Part shown: one piece after another, positions 1 through 13,599 of the stretch | Numbering within the stretch: position 1 is the stretch's first letter | Layout: every line of letters starts with the position of its first letter | NCBI GenBank assembly: GCA_013396915.1 | Contig: VWZL01000728.1 | Location: 1,488,001 to 1,552,000, forward strand | Source of the DNA: Stercorarius parasiticus | Taxonomy: Eukaryota; Chordata; Aves; Charadriiformes; Stercorariidae | DNA length: 64,000 nucleotides | Direction: 5' to 3' | The notes under the pieces: model-generated | The model's database searches: none | Seen by the model: only the letters and a program-made list of their open reading frames with translations | Told to the model about the DNA's origin: nothing | Program-made: the position numbers and the translations under genes

Positions 1-2130
1 CCCCCCTGCAGTAAGCAGGGACATCTTTAATGAGATCAGATTGCTCAGGGTCTCATCACAGTGCTCAGGGATTGCACGTGGGACTCCTTCAAGTGCAGCT
101 GGGACCCTGTGGGTTGCAAAGCCAGCAGAGCAGAGTAGGGAGTTGCAGTTCAGTGAGGAGGTTCATGCTTTGGAGCGGAGCAATTTGCTGACAAATTCCT
201 GATTGACAGAAGTGGTGAAGAAGCTCACAGAGTACTAAGCAGAGACTCAGAAAAGCACCCCTATGTTTAAGATAATTTCTGTAAATCGGAAGTGCAAGCA
301 GGGGTCTGTACTGAAGCTGTTCATGAGGCATCGGTGTCAATGCAGAGATGTCTCTGATTCATCAGGTGCAGTCAAGGGCAGAACCTAATCAATTTAGCGG
401 TGTTTTTGCAAACTGAGTTAACATCGGAGCCATGCACCTGGGTCTTGATGCATTTGGTATTTTTAAGGGTGTGTTAAGAAAACCAGTGGGACTTGCTGAG
501 CTGCTATCCTCAGCCAGGTGTTTTGAGAGAGGTGAAGGACAAACCAGGAAAACACTGTGTGAGGGACGGAGAGGAAAATGCCAAATGGGAAGAAATTAGA
601 AAGCGAAGCAGTAAAGGACTAAGTAAAAAGATAACAGGGAAAAATTCTTTCGAAGGACTAAGGTGAGTTTAATGATCAAAGTTTTGTCTTGCAGGGAGTG
701 TATCTTATCCACCTGGAGCAGAAATTATTTCACAAGCTTTTTGTTTTATCTGGCTAATCTCTGGCTTTTGACAGCCCAGCGAGTTGGGATGTTTTGGTGT
801 CTCTGTGGTCTGGGGAGCTTTGAAATCCAAGTCTGGGCTTGTCCTGGTCACTGCAGTGATGTGCTGCTGCTGCCTTAGCAAAACTGGGGTGTGTGTCTTC
901 CTGGTGACAGGAAAATACGTTGTGGGATGGTACATGGTGAACACCTGCATCCTTGTAAGAAGTCCAGGTAGTCTTGTTGTTTCTGCTGCATTGGTGGCCA
1001 TTAGTGCAGCTTTGCAAAAACCTCTATAGCCATCTGCAATGCACGTTTTGTTACTGTGCTGAGGGTTAGAAGGTGCCAGTCTCTGACACATCTCGCTTGT
1101 ACGTGAGAGTAGGATTCAGCATTTGATGTTTCAGGAGATGGCAGAGATTTGTTTGCTGTTGGGATCTGGGAATAAGGCAGATGGCGCAGTAAAGAGTGGT
1201 GTGCTCCGCGAAGGTAGTCCCTGACTATCCTTATGCAAAGGGGGAAGTTTGCAGAAAGTGTTTCCAAAGTGGAGAGAAGCCCTGCAAAGTTTCAGGTTCC
1301 TTCGGTTGTGGGACAGCTCTGGATTATACAGCTGAGCAGGGCTGTGCTGGGGTTTGCAGGAGCATTAGGGCTGTAGGTTCCTGCTTCTTGCTTTTAAGAA
1401 ACCTCATGTCGAATCCTGTTCTGCTCTTAGGTCAAAATATACTTCATCGCCTTAACGTGGGGATGTTTTTTGTGTAATTAGGAGCTGGGAGTCTGCGGTG
1501 TGGAACAAGGAGTCGGGAACTGCTGGTGTGGCAGGAAGGTTATCTGCAAATATCCACCCATAAAATGTGGGCTATAATCAGCCCTCCTGGAGAAAGTTTA
1601 TTCATTAATGTTTGTAAAATGCTTTGAAGTCTTCGGCTGGGAGTCTTTTTAACAGAGCCAGACGATAGTTGTATTACAGTAGCTAAGCCAGACCTTAATG
1701 ACCATGTTCCCTTTCCTCCCCCCTGAGCCCCCAGCCATTTCTAATAGGGTTTGGTGAAGAAGTGAAACATCAGCAGAGTGACCAAAGAGAAGTGAACGGC
1801 TCAGCAGAAATATAAATACTGCTTTTCTTTCTTGGGATTATGTCCTGGTCTCGTGGACTTTTGCTGCCAGGAGTGGAGTTTGTAGAAGGGATGAAGAGTT
1901 TATTTGCAGGCTTGTACCATATTATCCCAGTTGGTAATTGGTTTAGGGTCCCCTTACATTAATACTCACTGGTGCCCTTTGGGTGATTAAAGTCATGACA
2001 GCTTGTCTCGATGGGAAGCCACTGTAGCAAGACTGGCATGCTGGGATGGGAGGAAGCCATGGCTGTCAACGGGGTGCACGGCAAGCAGGGGAAAGACTTC
2101 GCTGGGGTGAAACAAGGAGGCCCCAGAGCA

Positions 2131-2884
2131 TAGACAAGTGTACTCTTACCCGGGTTAAAAACTGGCTGGATGGCCGTGCCCAGAGAGTTGTGATTAATGG
2201 GGTGAAATCCTCTTGGAGGCCGGTCACCAGCGGTGTCCCTCAGGGCTCAGTTTTGGAGCCAGTTTTATTCAATATCTTTATCAATGATCTGGATGAGGGG
2301 ACTGAGTGCACCCTCAGTAAGTTTGCAGATGACACCAAACTAGGTGGGAGTGTTGATCTGCTTGAGGGTAGAAAGGCTCTACAGAGGGACCTGGACAGGC
2401 TGGATCGATGGGCCAAGGCCAATTGTATGAGGTTTAATAAGGCCAAGTGCCGGGTCCTGCATTTCGGTCACGACAACCCCAAGCAACGCTACAGGCTTGG
2501 GGAAGAGTGGCTAGAAAGCTGCCCGGCAGAAAAGGACCTGGGGGTGCTGGTGGACGGCCAGCTTAACATGAGCCAGCAGTGTGCCCAGGTGGCCNNNNNN
2601 NNNNNNNNNNNNNNNNNNNNNNNNNNNNNNNNNNNNNNNNNNNNNNNNNNNNNNNNNNNNNNNNNNNNNNNNNNNNNNNNNNNNNNNNNNNNNNNNNNNN
2701 NNNNNNNNNNNNNNNNNNNNNNNNNNNNNNNNNNNNNNNNNNNNNNNNNNNNNNNNNNNNNNNNNNNNNNNNNNNNNNNNNNNNNNNNNNNNNNNNNNNN
2801 NNNNNNNNNNNNNTTTTTTTTCTTTTGTGTGTATGGTTGGACTCGATGATCTCGAAGGTCCTTTCCAACCATGAAGATTCTATG
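2131..2884 (+). mobile_element. Young 5'-truncated CR1 LINE, interrupted by an assembly gap
   Basis: This is a chicken-repeat-1 non-LTR retrotransposon. An open frame runs from about 2131 to the gap at 2594 and reads as the reverse transcriptase part of CR1 ORF2. It carries the [11 protein letters not shown] stretch, the SGVPQGS box (about 2226-2249), the FADD catalytic box (2322-2333) and an [10 protein letters not shown] stretch (about 2527-2556). After 219 Ns, the 3' untranslated tail resumes at 2814 and ends with the typical CR1 end: GGACTCGATGATCT, then CTTTCCAACC, then ATTCTATG. The tail differs from the copy at 51396 by one visible base, so the subfamily is young. The 5' end is truncated, as usual for CR1, and no target-site duplication is seen. 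One oddity is a Glu in the stretch after SGVPQGS where CR1 proteins usually have Gly. It is not a host gene. Confidence 0.95.
2595..2813. other. Assembly gap (219 N)
   Basis: This is an unresolved run of N lying wholly inside a CR1 element. The equivalent interval in the second young CR1 is about 329 bp longer, so the N count should not be read as true length. Confidence 0.99.
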
Positions 2885-5153
2885 GTGGAGGGGAGAGCTT
2901 GTTTGACAGGGCGCCCAGCTCTGACTGCCCGTAAGTGCCCCTTGCTCCATGCCTATCCATTTCCTACAGCATTGCCTATCCCTTATTGATAAGGGAATAG
3001 TATTTGCCTTTTGATTTGCTTGATTTCTGGTGTCAGGAGGTGAGGCTTGGTGATGGCGTTGGTGGCAGCAAGGGTTGTTTTCTTCCATCTGAAGGAAGTG
3101 GGGTGGGTTCAGTCTATGCTGTGTCCCCAGAGTACCTGTGGGTGGGATCGCACCGTGGAGGCAAGCAGGTAACTGGGTGTGCCAGGAGTCGTGGTGTGAG
3201 GACATGTCCCAGAGAGGGAGCTGCTGTTACGAAATTGTTCTCCAGGCTTGCACCCATTTGCTCTGCGTGGCAACTAGGAACATCTCATTAGTGTGGCCTG
3301 ATGTGTCATGTGTTCAGACATGGCCGATAACCTTCCCGGCCACCTCTGATGCCCTGGCTCATTGTGCATCCGTTCTCTGGCCTCGCCCAGGGTTAGGCTG
3401 GGATGGCTCCTGCCTCGGGAACTGCATTGCTAATCATTGCCTGAAGATTTGAGTTGCCCACACATGCCTTGGCATGGGGGAGGCTGCTCTGCGTTGGGAT
3501 GATGGGTCTCATCTGGGTGAGAAAGGAGATGTCTCCAGCCCAGAGGCAGAGCATGCTATGTTGCATGCACCCTGTCATAAGCAAGGATGCCGGGAACGTG
3601 CCTTGGCAAAACAGAGAGGAGCCAGCGTCTTCCCCAGAAACCTGACTTTTCTAGTGACCTGTCCTTCGAAAGCACCCTCTCATCGTGGAGCTCGCAGCCA
3701 AAGACTGACCCAGCCCTCGCCTCTAAGCTCATCTTTCCTCTTCAAGTCCAGTCCCTGGAAAGATGCAGCTCTCCAAGAAGACATTCCAGGGGGGTTTAAT
3801 CACTGCGCTTGCTGCAGCCCTGCTGCGCTTGTGGTCTAAGCACCTGATGTTTCATTTAATTAGCAACAAATGGGAGGCGTGGGTTGGGGGGAAGAGAGAG
3901 CAGCACCCTGGTGAAGTATTTGCTGCGATGTGATGTATTTTATTTTGGGTTTGCAATGGAGGCCATGAGGAACATTTTCCAGAGGGCTCCATAAACCACC
4001 TCCATTCACAGGGTGATTATTTGAGGAGGGAGGGGGGTGTGGATTCAAATCGGTGCCACTAATTTCTGCAAACAACCACATTATTTTTAATTTATACTCC
4101 AGGCTTCCTCCACCCGTGGCTTGATGTTAGGAGCTGTGAATTTTCCACATCATAACAAAGTCCCCCTATACAAGAGTGCCCTTAAATGTATTTTTAAAAA
4201 TTGATTTCAGATACATCAGGCTCTCAAGTAAGTTGGTCTTCAGAATGGAAAACTACTTCCCTCATGGTGACCTGTTAATTTATTTGTATTTCAGTAGCAC
4301 ATACCAGCTCTGAGCAGAGGTAGGTCTCTGGTGTTAGGGGCTGGAAAACGCATGAGAAGCCACAAGTCCTGATGAATATCTTGAAAGAAATAATGCCTTT
4401 GTTCATCGTGATTAGTTAAGCTCAGGAGCTCTCTGTTGAGATAAAAGCGTTACATTGCCAGCAGCGTTTTACCGATGCAGGGAATAGCAACGGGGACGAC
4501 TGGGGTGAGACCTCAGGATTGGGCCACTTGTGCTGGGCACTGGCTGTGCCCCTGCCCTTGGGAGATGAGCAGCCAGAGCTTCCTGCAGGGAAGGTTACAG
4601 TTGCAGCTCCCATGTGCTCCAGCGCACCAGCACCGGGGGCTGTTTTTTTCCATGGGGGTGGCAAGTTTGACAGTGATCTCTCATACTTTTGGTGCAAACC
4701 ATAATTCATAGTCTAAATACACATAAAGTGTATTGGCCTTCTGTCTTATTTTCTTAGGATGATTAAAGCACCACAAGGGCTGCAAGGAAGAACACTGTTT
4801 TGTTGGGGTTTTTTTTGCCCTGCCCTGAGTAAAGCAGAAAAGTTGAGTTTTAGAGATTTGGGGTTTTGTTTCCCCATTCTGTAAGAGCTTTCATCTCCCA
4901 TGGATTTTGAGAGGGTAAATTCATTTGTGGCCATCAGGCGCTTAAGATGTAGCTGTGACTGGGGTTGTGATGAAAACTCAGGCTGATCTTTTTGTTCTCA
5001 TGCAGAGTTTTAAATTCAGTCCTGAGTATTCAGTTCTGATCCAGTGACATTAAAAGTTCACAGAAAATTCTCATCTTATGGGCCTGTCATCATCTTGAAC
5101 ACCAGAAATATTGAAATCCTTGCTGTATGTCTATCCTACAGGCCTTCAGTATT

Positions 5154-5360
5154 AGAATAGAATAGAATATTTCAGTTGGAAGAGACCTACAATGATCATC
5201 TAGTCCAACTGCCTGACCACTTCAGGACTGACCAAAAGTTAAAGTATGTTATTGAAGGCATTGTCCAAATGCCTCTTAACACTGACAGGCTTGGGTCATT
5301 GCCCACCTTTCTAGGAAGCCTGTTCCAGTGTTTGACCACCCTCTCGGTAAAGAATATAAT
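5154..5360 (-). mobile_element. Older CR1 LINE 3' end, antisense
   Basis: Read on the minus strand this is a CR1 tail. The plus strand opens with the reverse complement of the CR1 terminal repeat (AGAATAGAATAGAAT). It continues with the diagnostic TTGGAAGAGACCTACAATGA and TAGTCCAACTGCCTGACC, and ends near 5360 in a divergent copy of the ORF2 C-terminal region (CCTGTTCCAGTGTTTGACCA). It is opposite in orientation to the host gene and more diverged than the copies at 2131 and 51396. The 108-residue frame starting at 5176 is antisense to the element and not a gene. Confidence 0.92.
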
Positions 5361-8300
5361 CCAGTTTGTAGTTATTCATTGCCTATGCAGTCCTTGTGTG
5401 CTCACTGCTTTCAGTAGCACAGTAATAACTCCTGGAGACATCCCAGTTCCAAAGGCAAATGTAAGAGAGGTTTCCCTGGGAAGGGAATTTGGTTGTACCT
5501 GAAAATCCAGTGTCATTGTGGAAAAAAGAATCACCTTTGCATGAAGTGCCCAAGCTTGGAAAAGTGGTCCTTCTTCAACCTAGAAATAACAGATTTTGCA
5601 GAAATCAGCTCTTCTTGCTTTTCTGAGTTGTTTCATTGTTTTTTGTCTACTTGCAGGCACACAGGGCACATCTGGGCCTGGTGGACTCCTACAAGTCAGC
5701 GTTAATGCTGAGAATCAACCCCATAACCCCCCAGCAGTGTCTCTTCCTCATTTTATTTTCCCTCTTTTCTCCATATTCCTATCTGATGTTAGAAATAAGT
5801 CTTTCTGTGTGGATAAAATCTGGAAGCAATACCTCAAGGGACACATTCAGACTCAGGATACAAAGTTTGGAGTTCTTTTTCCACCTTTTTCTTTGACATT
5901 TGGGAGATGCTTTTAAGTAGATGAGATACTATTACAGTGTCAGCCTGTCTGTCGTTGGAAGCATTGATGTTTGAATCGTATTATTCTGCTTAGTTTTAAC
6001 AAAAAGGCAAGAGAAGCTGTCTGGCGGTTTGCCTTGTTGCATGCCTCAATATGGCTAAGAAGGGAAATTTGTTTTCTTTTTCAAGCTTCTGTTGTATTTG
6101 CGCTGTTTAATGCTGTTCAGTCCCAGCTCTTGCTGCCTGTAATGGAGAACAGCCCCTTTACTTGCCCCTTCACCTGCCAGTACTTGCTTTCGAAATATGA
6201 GCATCTTCCTCCAGCTTCAAATTCTTCTCCACGTTGATACTAATCTGCAAGGTTCAAAGCAGGGGTGAGATTTCAAAGCTTCCTTAACCATGTTAGATCT
6301 GCAGTGTGACGCTCAGGCGGTGTTGAAAGCCCGTGTGTTGAAGCACATATAATCACATCTCTGCACCTGTTAGAGCAGGGAAAATTTCTTCTGAGTTTTG
6401 TTTCTGTTTTTCTTAAGCTGCTCTCAGGTTTTCCTCCATTCCTGGCCAGCGTGATGTTCTCCTGCATCTGACCTCATGGAGAGACATGCACCAGCCCCAG
6501 ATGAAGGGCTAGAAACAATCATCTGCACCTGGCTGAGCAAAATAGGTTATTTGTGTGTATGCGTGTGTGTCTGGTAGTGTAATTTATTTGTTCAGTTACT
6601 TGAGCCAAGGTTTCCCCCCAAAGGAAGCCCTAATTAAGCGAGATAACTTTGCATCTGGCTTGCTGGCAAAGAGCAGCTCACTGTGCTTGCATGCATGCTG
6701 GCCACAGGTGTGCGGTTCCTGCCCTCCCATGCACTTTTCTATCACTGTTTGATAATGAAGGGAGGTGAGCAGTAGCTGGCAGTGGGTGAGGCTGGTGTCT
6801 TGCTTTCTGATGGAAAACAGGCCATTCTGTGCTCAAAAGTAGTGTCTTACCCTGAGCAGGGTACATATGTGGAATCTAATTTTTGAAGTTGCTTGTGTCC
6901 TAGTAGAAAGCAGTTGGTGTGTCATTTCTCCTCCCACCTCCTCCCCACTCCACTTCATTTTTGTTGGGTTTTTGGTTTTTTTTTTTTAAATTGAAGTTTT
7001 AGGGCTGGGTTCTGCAGATGGCTGAAGAGGCAGTTCCCTAGAGAAGCTGTACCCTGATCTCTTACAGCCATAATGCTGAGGCACTGAAGGGTGATCAATA
7101 AATAACCCTGTGGAGCACACAAGGATCACATGGACTCGCAAAACCAGCAGCCAAGTCTAGATACCGCAGTGCCATCAGACAGCTTGGCTGCTGCTGGGAA
7201 AGGGAATTACAGGGCCTGGACATGGCCAGAATCTCATTAATGCAAGTTACTGTGTTCCTGTTCCTTTCTGTGACAAAGCATCACCAAGTAATTTCTGGAG
7301 GAGTCTGTGAAATGTTCATTCCCTGCCTGAGCCAGGGGCTAGGGCAGAAGAGAGCTGTGTGGTACCTGCAGCTTGTTGGTTAGACTTGGACTTTCCAACA
7401 TATCTGTGGGGATGTTTCCACAGTCTGGGCATCCTTCTGATGTCTCTTTATTGTGGATTTGTGTGATGGAGAGGAGGACAGAACAGACGTGTGCAAACCC
7501 ACAGGGAGGATGAGAAATAGCCCTGGATGCCTGCACAGTGCCCAGCAGGGTCAGTGCAAGATGACTGTTACACTTGTCTGGCCTGCCAGTCTGCCCCATC
7601 CAGCTTCTAAAGCTGGTCACATGACATAGAAAGGCATAGAAATCTGCATCCTCACTGGTCTTGTCCTGGTTGGACATCAGCATGGCCACCAAAGCAACCT
7701 GTAGGTCAGCACCTTCCCCTCAGAAATGTTTGGGAACGAGCTGCTGGATGCGATGAGTTATGGTTGCCTATTCCTTGCAGCTTGCACTCCCCAGGACCCT
7801 TTCCTTGCATCACCCAAGAACATCAGCATCATATAATTAGCGTATACTTCACCTGGCCAGAGTGGATTGCATGTGTGGCCAGACAGGCTGGAGAAAACTT
7901 GTGTTTTCATTTTACGGCAGAGTAAGTGCCCAGTAATGTACAGACAGTCCCTGGTGTTGCACCTCCCCTGTATCACTCACTGGAAGAGCATCTGCCAGAG
8001 GAGAGCAGGCATGGATGCTCACTGGCAAGGTGGACATGTAGCCAGCAGCCTACGAAGCAAGGGGTGCTGGTGTGCAGCCCACATGGCTCTGCGGACACCC
8101 TTAGCTTAAAGCTCAGGAAGCTGCTGTCCTGGTGGGGATGGGAGAAGCATCTCCTGCATGGGCACAACAGCTCCGGCCTTCAAGGCAGCGCCGTGCTGCC
8201 CATGGCGGATAGCAGCGTGCCTGGTCCTGCTGGCCACAGTCCCACCATCAGGTCTCACAGAAGCCACCAGGCAGGGATAGAGGCTGGGAACCTCCTGATG

Positions 8301-11300
8301 GGAGGATGGAGCTGGAAGGAGTCCCTCTTCTCCTGGATGCGGGCGTTGGCCTCCGTGTGCAGTTTGTCCCTCACAACTTGTAGCAGTTTTATCATATGCG
8401 AGTTTGGAAAAGTCACAGCCCTGACAGTATTTCTTGACAATGTGCCTGCGCCACTTAAAAGCTACTGAGATTAAAAAAGACCAAAAAAACCTCCACTGTT
8501 GTCAAAGACCTCCATCGATGCTTTTAATACCCTGCCAAATATTACATGTGATTAGTTGGTATAATACACAGAATACCATCTGGTCCATGAGCGGTGCATC
8601 CAGGGATGGATGATTATTATCTGAATGAAAATCCTGGAATAACACACGAGCACACAGAGTGTAATGTGGAGGCCCCATAAACGCTCACTGTGCCCACCCT
8701 GCTCTGAGCAGCACATGCAGCCACCATGGCCATCGTCCAAACCCATCTCTACTTTCCCAGGGTTTGCTTTCATTCTTAATTAAATTAACAAAGCTGCTCA
8801 GGCAGACTTGTACTTACAAAAATAAGGTTTTAGTCCTAGACTTCCTTCTCGGGGGCCTGGGTTAGATTTGTCCTGCGGGATGTGTTGTTCCTCCTTCCAG
8901 TGCAGTCTCGTGTCATGGTGTGGTCCATCTGCAAGGTCCTTTGAGACGCCTGCATGGGTCCCCTGGGATCCCTCTTCTGGGCATGGGCTTTAAGGACTTA
9001 GATGTTACCCAAATCCCCATTTTTTTCTTCAAAGAGAGAACAGTGCCTGTGCTGCACATCAGGGCAGCGATTACAAGGAGCTGGTGTGGGTTTGAGTGCT
9101 TGTATCGTGTGGTTGTGCTAGTGACAGGAGTTTTCTTTGAAACAGCTTTTCTGATACCCAGAGACTTCGTCTCCCCTACCCAGAAGTAAATCTGCAGAGA
9201 GAAGCTCATCCATGAGGTGCCATTGCCATAGGCACTGGTAAGAAGGACAGACTGTTGCAAGCCTAGGTTTGTTCTTGTATTCCAGCCCCTAAATCCTTCC
9301 CTTCCTCCCTCTATTACAAGCCCAAGTGGGCATCCACAGCTTGGAGTCTGCCCTTCCTGTGTGCTGAACACCTTTGCTGTCCCTATGTGCCAGATGAGCA
9401 TCCTGGGGAGATGCCGGCACCCAGGGCCGAGCAGTGCCTGAGACGAAGGGCCTAAGCTGGGGCAGGGAGCATAAAGGCTGGCAGCTGGCTCTGGACTGTT
9501 GGAAGCCGCCTGTCCTGTGGGCTGCTGTCTTACCTCCCTCGAGGCCCAGAGCAAGGTATCTGTTACATGTGCAGCTCCGTTTGCCTGCTCGGGCAGTGGA
9601 ATTTGTTGTCTGTACTCCTTTCTAAATCCCCCCAAAGACAGGAGACACATGTGTTTGGAACCAGATACTCAGGCAAAACATCTCGGGGTTTGGAGGTGGG
9701 GAGAGAGGGAGAAAAGAAGACAAAGGAGTCTCTTCCCAGCACGGAGTTAAAACCTGTGGTTGTGTTTTGCTTGGCACGGTTTCTTCATTGTACTGAGCTG
9801 GGCGGTCGCTCTCCCCTGTCTCCCCAGAGCTACAAGCAGCGTCCTACGGAGATGAGTAGATACCATTTCAGATGGAGTTTCTGAAGTAAAATGTGCCATT
9901 GTGTTCGGAGCTATTGTTTCTGTTTTCAATATTGAAGTTACTCGTGGTTTCCAGGGGACAATATATCAAGCAGAGCTAACAGGCTGTAGAGAAGATGTAG
10001 ATTATGAAAACAGAGGGATTAAGTTTCATACATTTGGAGCTAAAGTCTCATCTCTGTCACAGTAGTGTAAGGAGGGGAGTAGTCTTGCAGGTTCACGAAA
10101 CTACCAATTTAACTAAGGGTGTGTTTTTAAGCAGGTTTAGTTAAAACTGTGCTCACCACTGTGTGAGCAGCAGAAGTCTCTCTAAGGATGGATTCTGTGG
10201 GGGCAAGATCAATGACTGATGTATAAATCAGGGTTCAGAGCGTTCCTGCAGCAGGCTTTGCACTAGTTCAAACAAAATCAGTTTGCAGAGATGGGGGTTG
10301 ACTGGCTGGGTAGTCCCTGCCTAAAACACATATGAAATCAGTAATTACATCTTTATGAGAGGAATAAGTAAGGGTAGAAGAGGGCATTGTGTGACAGATG
10401 TGATTCTCCAGCCCTTGACACCCCTATTGCTTTGGGGGACCAGCTGGACCCAGGAGGAGTCAGGCTGGTGCACGAGGAGACCCTTAAATGAAGAACTAGC
10501 CCCTCCTGCAAGATGCCATCCTAAATCTGTGGTGTTGTGGAGCAGGTCAGGAGTTTTTTTCCCTGGATAATCTGATAGCACTGGACAAAACAGACCAGGG
10601 CAAAACCAAACCAGCCTGCGAATCAAGCTGACCTTAATATTTGGTAACAGCAATGTTTGATAACAGATGGCAACAGCTAATGCTTGATAACAGCAGCTAT
10701 GTAATTAATAGGAGCACTCTGCTGATGGCTCTGTGCTACTTTCAGGATGCACCCTCCAGCACCTTGCTTGCAGCTGCAATGCAGTGTTTGCCACTACTGT
10801 TGGGGGTTTCCCAAGGACTGGAAGGTTTGAAGCCCTGAAGCTTCCCACCGACCCGTCCAGCCTTTTCGCTGGGCAGAGCTGCTGCTGCCTGCACAGTCTG
10901 TCCTGGGCAGGATTTAGGCACTTGCAGTTTTGGCATTGTGAGCCTTTTTGGGGTGCCTCAGTAAGGCTAATGCACCAGTAAAACCAAAAAGCTCAGTGGG
11001 GCTACACTGTATTTCAATGGTTGGCTTGAAAGGATTGAAATTTAAAGGAGGATGGAAGGTAAATATTTTTTTAAAATTCCTAAGGGATGCAGGAAGCAGT
11101 GATGAACAGAAGTGACCTTGGTGCTTTGTTCCCTTTCAGTGAAGCTCTTAGAGTTGTCATGGTATTTAAAAATGGGACCTTTGCTCTGACAGTGCTGTCA
11201 CATGTAGTTCTGCTGCTGTCCGGAGGCCAGTGTTATGGGAGAGCTTGGTCCTGCTCCCCTTAATGTCCAAGGGCAGTTGTCACCATTGCTGCAGTGTGCG

Positions 11301-12344
11301 TCACCGGAGCATGTTGGGCTCTTGCTGCTTACGTCCAGTCTGAAGGGACCCTTCAAGGCCTGTGATTTTTCTAAGGGTAAAAAATTGCAGGAGGTAAAGA
11401 AGGATGCTCTACAGTTGAGGTCAGCTCTTCTCCCCAGCCAGGATTTTTGCTGTGATCTGCAGTGAGCCTTTTAGGACATGCTCAGGTTGAAAAATCTGAG
11501 CATGTTGCTGGGCTCTGGATGTGCTAGCTCTGGAAAAAAGGCAAAATGCTTGCACCCCCTCCCAGCATTGTAAGCCTTCCTCAGAAGCTTGGCTAACTGA
11601 CCTGATGGGCATGGCATCAGCGTGGCTCTGACATCTCTGCATGACCCTCCTGTGCCACTTAACTGCAGCATTCTTCTCTCCATGCCTCTCTGAAACAGGC
11701 ATTATGGTATGACCTTACTTTGCAGGGATGCTGTCAGGACAAATCCACTGCAGATACTGGAGTAACAAGGGACGTATAATCACTGTGGAGAAGTGGAAAA
11801 GTATGAAGTAGCCTTTGTCCAAGCGTCTTCCAGTGTGGTTAAGTCGGATGAGGCCAGTCTAATTTAGTACTGGGGAAAGAAAATGCTTCTGGCAGGGGAC
11901 ATCAATAGCTGCTCTGTGAAAGGACAGTGTGGGCTTTCTGAGAAGCTCTTCAGAGATGCACCAAATGCCTCTGTTATCCCAAACCAGCACCTCAGAATGT
12001 TTTGCCAGTCTGTGTTAGCCACAAACGCTGGGCTCGTTTTGTGGAGCCTTTAGAGAAAGCTGCATTTCTGTATGAAAAATGGCAAATGTCTCGGCTGGGA
12101 ACCAGCATTCCCTCTTTTGATGGATCATGCTGGGGAAAGACCCCCAGTCCCTACTCCCCCCTTCTCCTCCCCTGGCTGTTTTAGTTGGATACTGAGAGGT
12201 TTGTAAGATTTCCAAGATTTCTGGTGGAAATTTTCAGACCTGTGAGAGGCATTTCCCTTTGGGGATTACACCATGCTGTAAATGTCTGTTCTCTTTATTT
12301 TATATGCGTTTTCCTGCTTTTGTTTGACTTTCTCATGGATTGCA

Positions 12345-12500
12345 CTATATTTAATTCAGAACATATCCTATAATGCTGTAATTGTCAGGCATGTCAGCCT
12401 GGTCAGCCTGTTACCCGGACGGGTTTTGCTTTAATTTTTTTTTCCTTTCAAATAAAAGGAAAGCCAGTTGCTGCTGCTTCTCAGGGATTGAATTAATGCA
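12345..12500. repeat. Degenerate direct repeat, copy A
   Basis: It shares with 13600-13735, in the same order and orientation, a TATAATGCTGTAATTGTCAG-like block, a GTCAGC block, a block of CTTTCAAAT and AAAGGAAA, and a long TTGCTGCTGCTTCTCAGGG match (12468-12486), followed by a TTAAT block. The spacing between copies drifts from 1257 to 1227 bp, which means internal indels. It could be an ancient local duplication or two copies of an unrecognised old repeat. No coding content is visible. Confidence 0.55.
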
Positions 12501-13370
12501 CTTCTCTTGCATGCTGTGGCATCATGTAACACCAGGAGAGAGTCAGTGTCACTGGCTGCCTGATACAATTATTCCTGCTGCACTGTGGAACCGGTTACTG
12601 CTTTAGGAAGAGATGGAGTTTCACCTCCTTCTGCTGCATAAGATGTCAGTTATACATGTGAGCAGCTAACAGATGGGCTGTGCTGCGCTCAGTCTGTTTC
12701 ATGCCCTCACCCAAAGATCTCCAAGTCTTTTGCAAACTCTTCCTAATTGATATCATGTTCAGGAACAGCTCTGTTTTCACTAATTTTGAAGGGGTGTGAG
12801 TTAGGCAGACCTCCTGTTGTCTTGTGTCTGTGAGAGCAAACTGATCAGTTGTTCCTGGGAGAGGGTGAAGTAGAGGAGGAATAAAAAGAAGCTCAATGTG
12901 ACCCACATCCAGGAGAAATCCTGCAACAGCTGTATCCTGCAGAGGGATCTGCCTCTAGGGTAGCGGTTTTGTTCCCCATCATGCATGAATTTCTGTCATT
13001 GATCTCAGCAGGTACAGTCCTGGGCTGGGGTAAATCAGGTCCTTTCACTTATGAAACCATTGAGGAAGTGATTTTTTCTGAACAGGCATATAACAGGTGA
13101 ATCTGTAGAGACAGGCTCTCATGTTCTCTACTCTCTTGCTTGTTCTCACCTGCTGCCGTTTAAATGCTGATATGTTACCTAATAGCATGAGATCCATTTG
13201 ATGGAAATGGTGGCTAACCATTTTCCTTAAGTGAGAGATCCCCTTGCATGCTCTAGTTAACTGGGATTTGCAATATGCTACAGATGGAGAAGCCCACAAA
13301 TAGGAGGATAAACATACCTGAAAACCACTGATAATACTTTTTCCATTTGCTTCTGTCTTGCTGATTTTAG

Positions 13371-13376
13371 GTGAGT
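13371..13376 (+). promoter_or_regulatory. Candidate recursive splice site (ratchet point)
   Basis: A branch-point-like CTGATAA near 13328, about 40 nt of pyrimidine-rich sequence without an AG, and TTTTAG (acceptor ends at 13370) are followed at once by GTGAGT, a strong 5' splice site. An acceptor fused to a donor with no exon between is the ratchet-point arrangement used to remove long introns in steps. It lies about 6.8 kb upstream of the exon at 20168. Whether it is used cannot be told from sequence alone. Confidence 0.4.
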
Positions 13377-13599
13377 ACAGTTCCTGTAGATGAATTTAGT
13401 CCCTGACTCCTGCTCTGCAGCATAAGGCTCAAAGTGTTTGATGGCTCTTGATTAAATCTCATGCCACCTTCCTGAGGTCTTTCTTGCATTTTGCAGGTGC
13501 AAAAGTGGAGACAGGGCCAGAGAGGTTTATCCATGGGAAAACTCTGGCAGACGACCCGAATTCAACCCGATTCTGGCCTTTCCCTTTCTTGCAGATCAC

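Noticed and set aside
645..670. ACTAAG followed by GTGAGT
   Set aside because: The upstream sequence is purine-rich, lacking a pyrimidine tract, so it is unlikely to act as an acceptor.
8913..9650. 245-codon open frame on the minus strand
   Set aside because: No recognisable domain, low-complexity composition and no splice or conservation support; plausible by chance in a GC-moderate intron.
13470..13500. Strong acceptor-like TTTCTTGCATTTTGCAG followed by GTGCAA
   Set aside because: The donor half is poor, so it is not a convincing ratchet point; kept only as a possible cryptic acceptor.
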